Positions 60,725 to 64,000 of a stretch of 64,000 nt of DNA are shown here, in pieces (the stretch's first letter is position 1; each line of letters starts with the position of its first letter). The translations under genes and the position numbers were made by a program. The DNA is from Humulus lupulus (Eukaryota > Streptophyta > Magnoliopsida > Rosales > Cannabaceae), in contig NC_084802.1 of NCBI RefSeq assembly GCF_963169125.1, positions 112,658,903 through 112,722,902 on the forward strand. Direction: 5' to 3'. Below the pieces are notes generated by a model, which saw only the letters and a list, made by a program, of their open reading frames with translations, was not told the origin of the DNA and ran no database searches.

Positions 60725-61894
60725 CATTAACATCATTTAGCCGGACGTTGACCTTATTATTAAATTCTACTCAGATCCAAGCCACCTCTCAAGTCAGAGA
60801 AATTGATGCAGGTTCTCCAGGTCCCGCTAGGCTTTGGGAGTAGAACCGAATTCGCCAACGACTTGGGATATTGGGCCTCCCTTATCAATCCATTCCTGAG
60901 AAGCTTCTACCCTTGTCGGGTCAGTAGTCTTTTTATTTGATACATTGAGGCAGCATTTGGGTCTACATTCAAGGCGTGGAAAATAATGTTGGGATCGATT
61001 CCCTTTAGATCTTCGTGAGACTAGGCAAAGATGTTCTAGTTCTCGCAAAGAAAACTTACCATAGCTTCTCAGACTTTCACCTTTAGGTTCTTCCAAACCT
61101 TTGTTTTCTTTCCGGGTTAGCTTTGTCGAGGATAACCTCTTAAAACTCCTTCATGGGCTCGATCGCCCTATCATCTCCAACCCTGTGTCCAACTCATTGG
61201 ACTTCCGCTCCTTGAGAATAGTTTGGACTTCTATCTCCTCTGGAGGAGGCTGCTTCCATAATCACCATCATCGGGTGCTTAAGTGATACATTGTGGCATT
61301 GGCGGGCCCCTTTCTAGTCCTCGCGAACTATGCCAATCCCCATGTCCGTGGGGAACTTCATGCACAAATGATGAATTGAGGTGGCTGCTCTAAACTCCAC
61401 CAGGGTTAGTCAGCCCAAGATGGCATTATAGGCGGAGGAGTAGTCCACCACCACGAAAGTGCAATACTTGAAGGCCTGTCGAGGCACCTCTCCAAGTTTA
61501 ATTGGCAGCTTGATCTCACCCATTGGAATTAAGTCTTCGCCCGAGAAGTCGTATAGGGTCAAAGTGCACAGGGATAGATCGTTTGTTGTCAGCCCGATAT
61601 TCTCGAGGCTAGTTTGAATAGGATGTTGACTGAACTCCCGTTGTCCACCAGGATCTGTGCAACCATTTTTTTGCAAATCTTAGTCTAGATCACCAACGGA
61701 TCGTGATGGGGGAAGTGTACTCTCTAAGCATCCTCCTCTGAGAAGGTACTTATTTGGTCCGTCATCCGAGGCATCTATGCGGGGAGCTGGACCAACGCGC
61801 ACATTTTATCATTATGATTGAGGGCTCACACATATCTATTCTGGGAGCTCCTTGATGTACATTCTAGGTGGGGTCCACCTGAGATTGTCCTTAC
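60725..61894 (-). pseudogene. pol of a Tat element: aspartic protease end and start of RT, broken
   Basis: Minus-strand reading gives the protease region near 61676-61410 (TLYDFSGEDLIPMGEIKLP and VVVDYSSAYNAILG). A degenerate linker follows, then NQNIFAWSH-like sequence near 61040, DPNIIFHALNVDPNA, and the RT opening with EWIDKGGPIS and a piece reading WRTCINFSDL near 60800. Stops and frame changes are frequent. RT stops matching after that point. It could be the upstream part of element D, whose RNase H starts at 41424 on the same strand. Confidence 0.75.
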
Positions 61895-63494
61895 TGTTGG
61901 TAACTGATTTACCATGTGCATAGCGGAAAGCATAGGGTGTTGGGCCCAGAGATTTCAAAATAAAAAATATTTAAACAAACTTTAAATAATCGGATACATT
62001 AACATGCAAAACTTTGATAATAGAGAAATAAAAAGATGCGGATTTACTAGTTGAAGAACTATCAAGAATCATCGCTATTTTTTTGTATCTCCAAAGAACA
62101 TCCAATCCAAAGAAGTTTTTTAAAATACTCAGACCAAGATCTTCCAAGATGTATATCTACACCTCAAGACATGTGTGGGCATGTAGAGTAATGGTAGGAA
62201 AATATTTCTTATTCACAAGATATTCTCAACACCTGAGATCTTTGAATAGTAGGTCTGAGATAGTTTTCAGGGATAGAGAAAAATAATACGATATATTTTT
62301 CTCTTTGTCAAAAGTCTTATGAAACTATTTCCATCTGATAGATTTATAAAAGAATTAATTAAATTTCAAAACTCAAAATTCAAATTATAAATCAATTATT
62401 AAATAAATAAAAGAAATACCCAAGAACCATTCTTGGACCTTGTTACACGTCAACTACAGTGCATGCACTATTGTTGGGGTGTAACGCATCCCTGATTTTA
62501 GGGATGTGTTCCAACCATTTTCTTTTAATTGTTGTTTAATAATCATTTATTCATAAATATCTAAACCTGATAACTATCTTATCGGATTAATTAAAGAATA
62601 AATATCATTTCAAATTAAAATTCAATTCGAATTATCAGAAATATCTTTTCACATTATTAAAATAAATAAAACTAATTATTTCAAAATTAATTCTTTTAGT
62701 TATTTAAATGTTATTTTCAAAAATACCATTTTATTTATAAAAAAATTGAAAAAATATATTAATTAATTAATTTGTCTCAATTACACATTTGACCTTGAAG
62801 AACAAATTTCTTCCAAATATGTCATTTTTCTAATTTTTTCCAATTTCAACTCTTACCTTGAATAGAGCCATCTCCTAGACCTATGGACATATAATTTCTA
62901 GCTCCAATAAATTTAGATTATTAATTAAAACTATTAATATAATAATCTTAATTTATTAATCTCAATATTATTCCACTAAAAATATGAGATTGCACTCTTG
63001 TAATTATAGACATTTATTTATTAAGTAGTTTTAAATATAAAAAGTGTCCATCGATTTAATCACTACATACAATTCAATCATCTATTAATGTTTCATAATT
63101 AAATTAGGAATTAATTACTATTTAACCTCTTTAATTATATCTTGTTTCCTTAAGTACCATTAACTTTGATAGTGCAGGTTAATTCATAAACTGATTTATG
63201 AATTTCAGCTAAATAACATTTTAGTTCCAAAAGCAAACCGTTACGATAACCATTATTCAATTCCTCTCGGAAAGGTATAGATTCCATGTCTGTATATTAT
63301 GTCCCCAACCATTTACATCAATGAGTTCCTAAAACAAAAGATTTCAGCCTGATCATTCTAACAAACCATAACGAGTGAATCAAAGAACTCATATGACATA
63401 AACAAGAGTTCATAATAACTTCAAGATTAAGATAAATTTGTATTTTCTTATCTTATTGATATGTTTAAATAATACTTATAAAGTAAACGATATT
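61895..63494 (-). mobile_element. Copia-like LTR, truncated by a Tat LTR
   Basis: On the plus strand it opens with TGTTGGTAACTGATTTACC, i.e. the 3' end of a minus-strand LTR carrying the CTTTCCGCTATGCACATGG block seen in many copia LTRs. Similarity to 38601-40888 is clear around 63360-63430. It breaks off where the Tat LTR starts, so its other end lies beyond the window or is lost. Confidence 0.7.
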
Positions 63495-64000
63495 TGTTGA
63501 TGCAGTTTTTTGCCAACAATGGATTAAGAAATTTGAAAAATAGAGAGATTAGGCTTTTGTTAAACAGTAATTTGATAAATAAAAAAGTATTAAGATCACC
63601 AAAACTTTTTATGTGGTTCGATTGTTACAATCCACCTAGTCCATGAATCACTCTTATTAATTTGTTTGTTTCTTGCCGTGAAATTGTCTGTCACAATTTC
63701 ACTAGACTTTCAATATATAAAATGTTCTCTCCTTTTCTGTCAATTCTCCTTTGTATTTATACGAAATTATGCCTAGACAGTTTTGGGTTACCGCGCATAA
63801 ATATGGCAACATACATTTTTGGGTAACATCTCATTTACATAAATACATTACTTCATATTGATTCTATGCCCCCAATATTGGGTAATAAATACATAATTAT
63901 ATCTTAGCATTAATGAGTGTATAGGGAATCTCCGAGTCTTTTGGGATCCTTCACTTTGCGTCATGATCAGGCTTCCACGAGTTGCACACTTCCTTAGAGC
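63495..64000 (-). mobile_element. Tat LTR on the minus strand, continuing past the window end
   Basis: The plus strand begins TGTTGATGCAGTTTTTTGCC, the reverse complement of the LTR end seen at 5643 and 29691 (TTGGCGAAAAA...GCGTCAACA). Further matches include the CCACCTAGTCCATGA region and the TGTGGTTCGATTG region. It has inserted into the copia-like LTR. Confidence 0.8.

Overview
This window is plant nuclear DNA, almost certainly from a eudicot. It is a repeat-rich stretch dominated by LTR retrotransposons of families found only in plants (Ty3/gypsy chromovirus Tekay/Del and Ty3/gypsy Tat, plus copia-like LTRs). It also holds a Mutator-like transposon, a LINE tail and two small inverted-repeat elements. 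I see no ordinary single-copy host gene, rRNA, tRNA gene, CRISPR array or prokaryotic operon. A rosid such as a member of the hemp/hop family is a guess only.

Layout. 1-5643: 3' end of a Tat element on + (integrase tail, tandem-repeat 3' UTR, antisense gene, polypurine tract, 3' LTR). It ends inside the transposase of a Mutator-like element. 5643-24600: remains of that element, with a MURA transposase on + facing tail-to-tail a Ulp1-type protease gene on -. The protease gene is cut in two by a complete 12.15-kb Tekay element (9346-21499, target duplication acatc), whose 5' LTR itself carries a solo LTR of the same family in opposite orientation (17267-19675, duplication aacgc). Upstream of the protease N-terminus lies about 1 kb of degenerate 11-bp tandem repeats, then a long-armed fold-back element. 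25082-27493: another solo Tekay LTR (tgttt). 27826-28448: hAT-like MITE. 28930-31082: Tat 5' LTR and broken gag on +.

31083-41424: a Tat element on -, read right to left as RNase H, integrase, repeat-rich 3' UTR and antisense gene. It is pierced by solo LTRs at 32429-34844 (accaa), 37246-38362 (tttgt) and 38601-40888 (gataa). The last holds a further solo LTR at 39112-39713. 41425-50935: non-coding LTR and UTR material of several families, one LINE 3' end and a 32-34-bp minisatellite. 50936-60719: a nearly intact Tekay-type chromovirus on - (duplication actgt), LTRs about 1.6% different by hand count, one gag-pol frame spoiled by two nonsense codons. 60725-61894: Tat protease and reverse-transcriptase start on -, perhaps the missing upstream part of the 31-41 kb element. 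61895-63494: copia-like LTR, cut by a Tat LTR that runs off the window.

The coding content is almost all transposon machinery: Gag, aspartic protease, reverse transcriptase, RNase H, integrase and chromodomain of retrotransposons, and the MURA transposase with its accessory protease. The most informative structures are the transposase plus Ulp1 unit with its 11-bp repeat field, the inverted LTR-in-LTR insertion, and a GC-rich palindromic module found at a similar place in four different LTR families. Boundaries with matching 5-bp duplications are firm. Family names for LTRs without coding sequence are inference.
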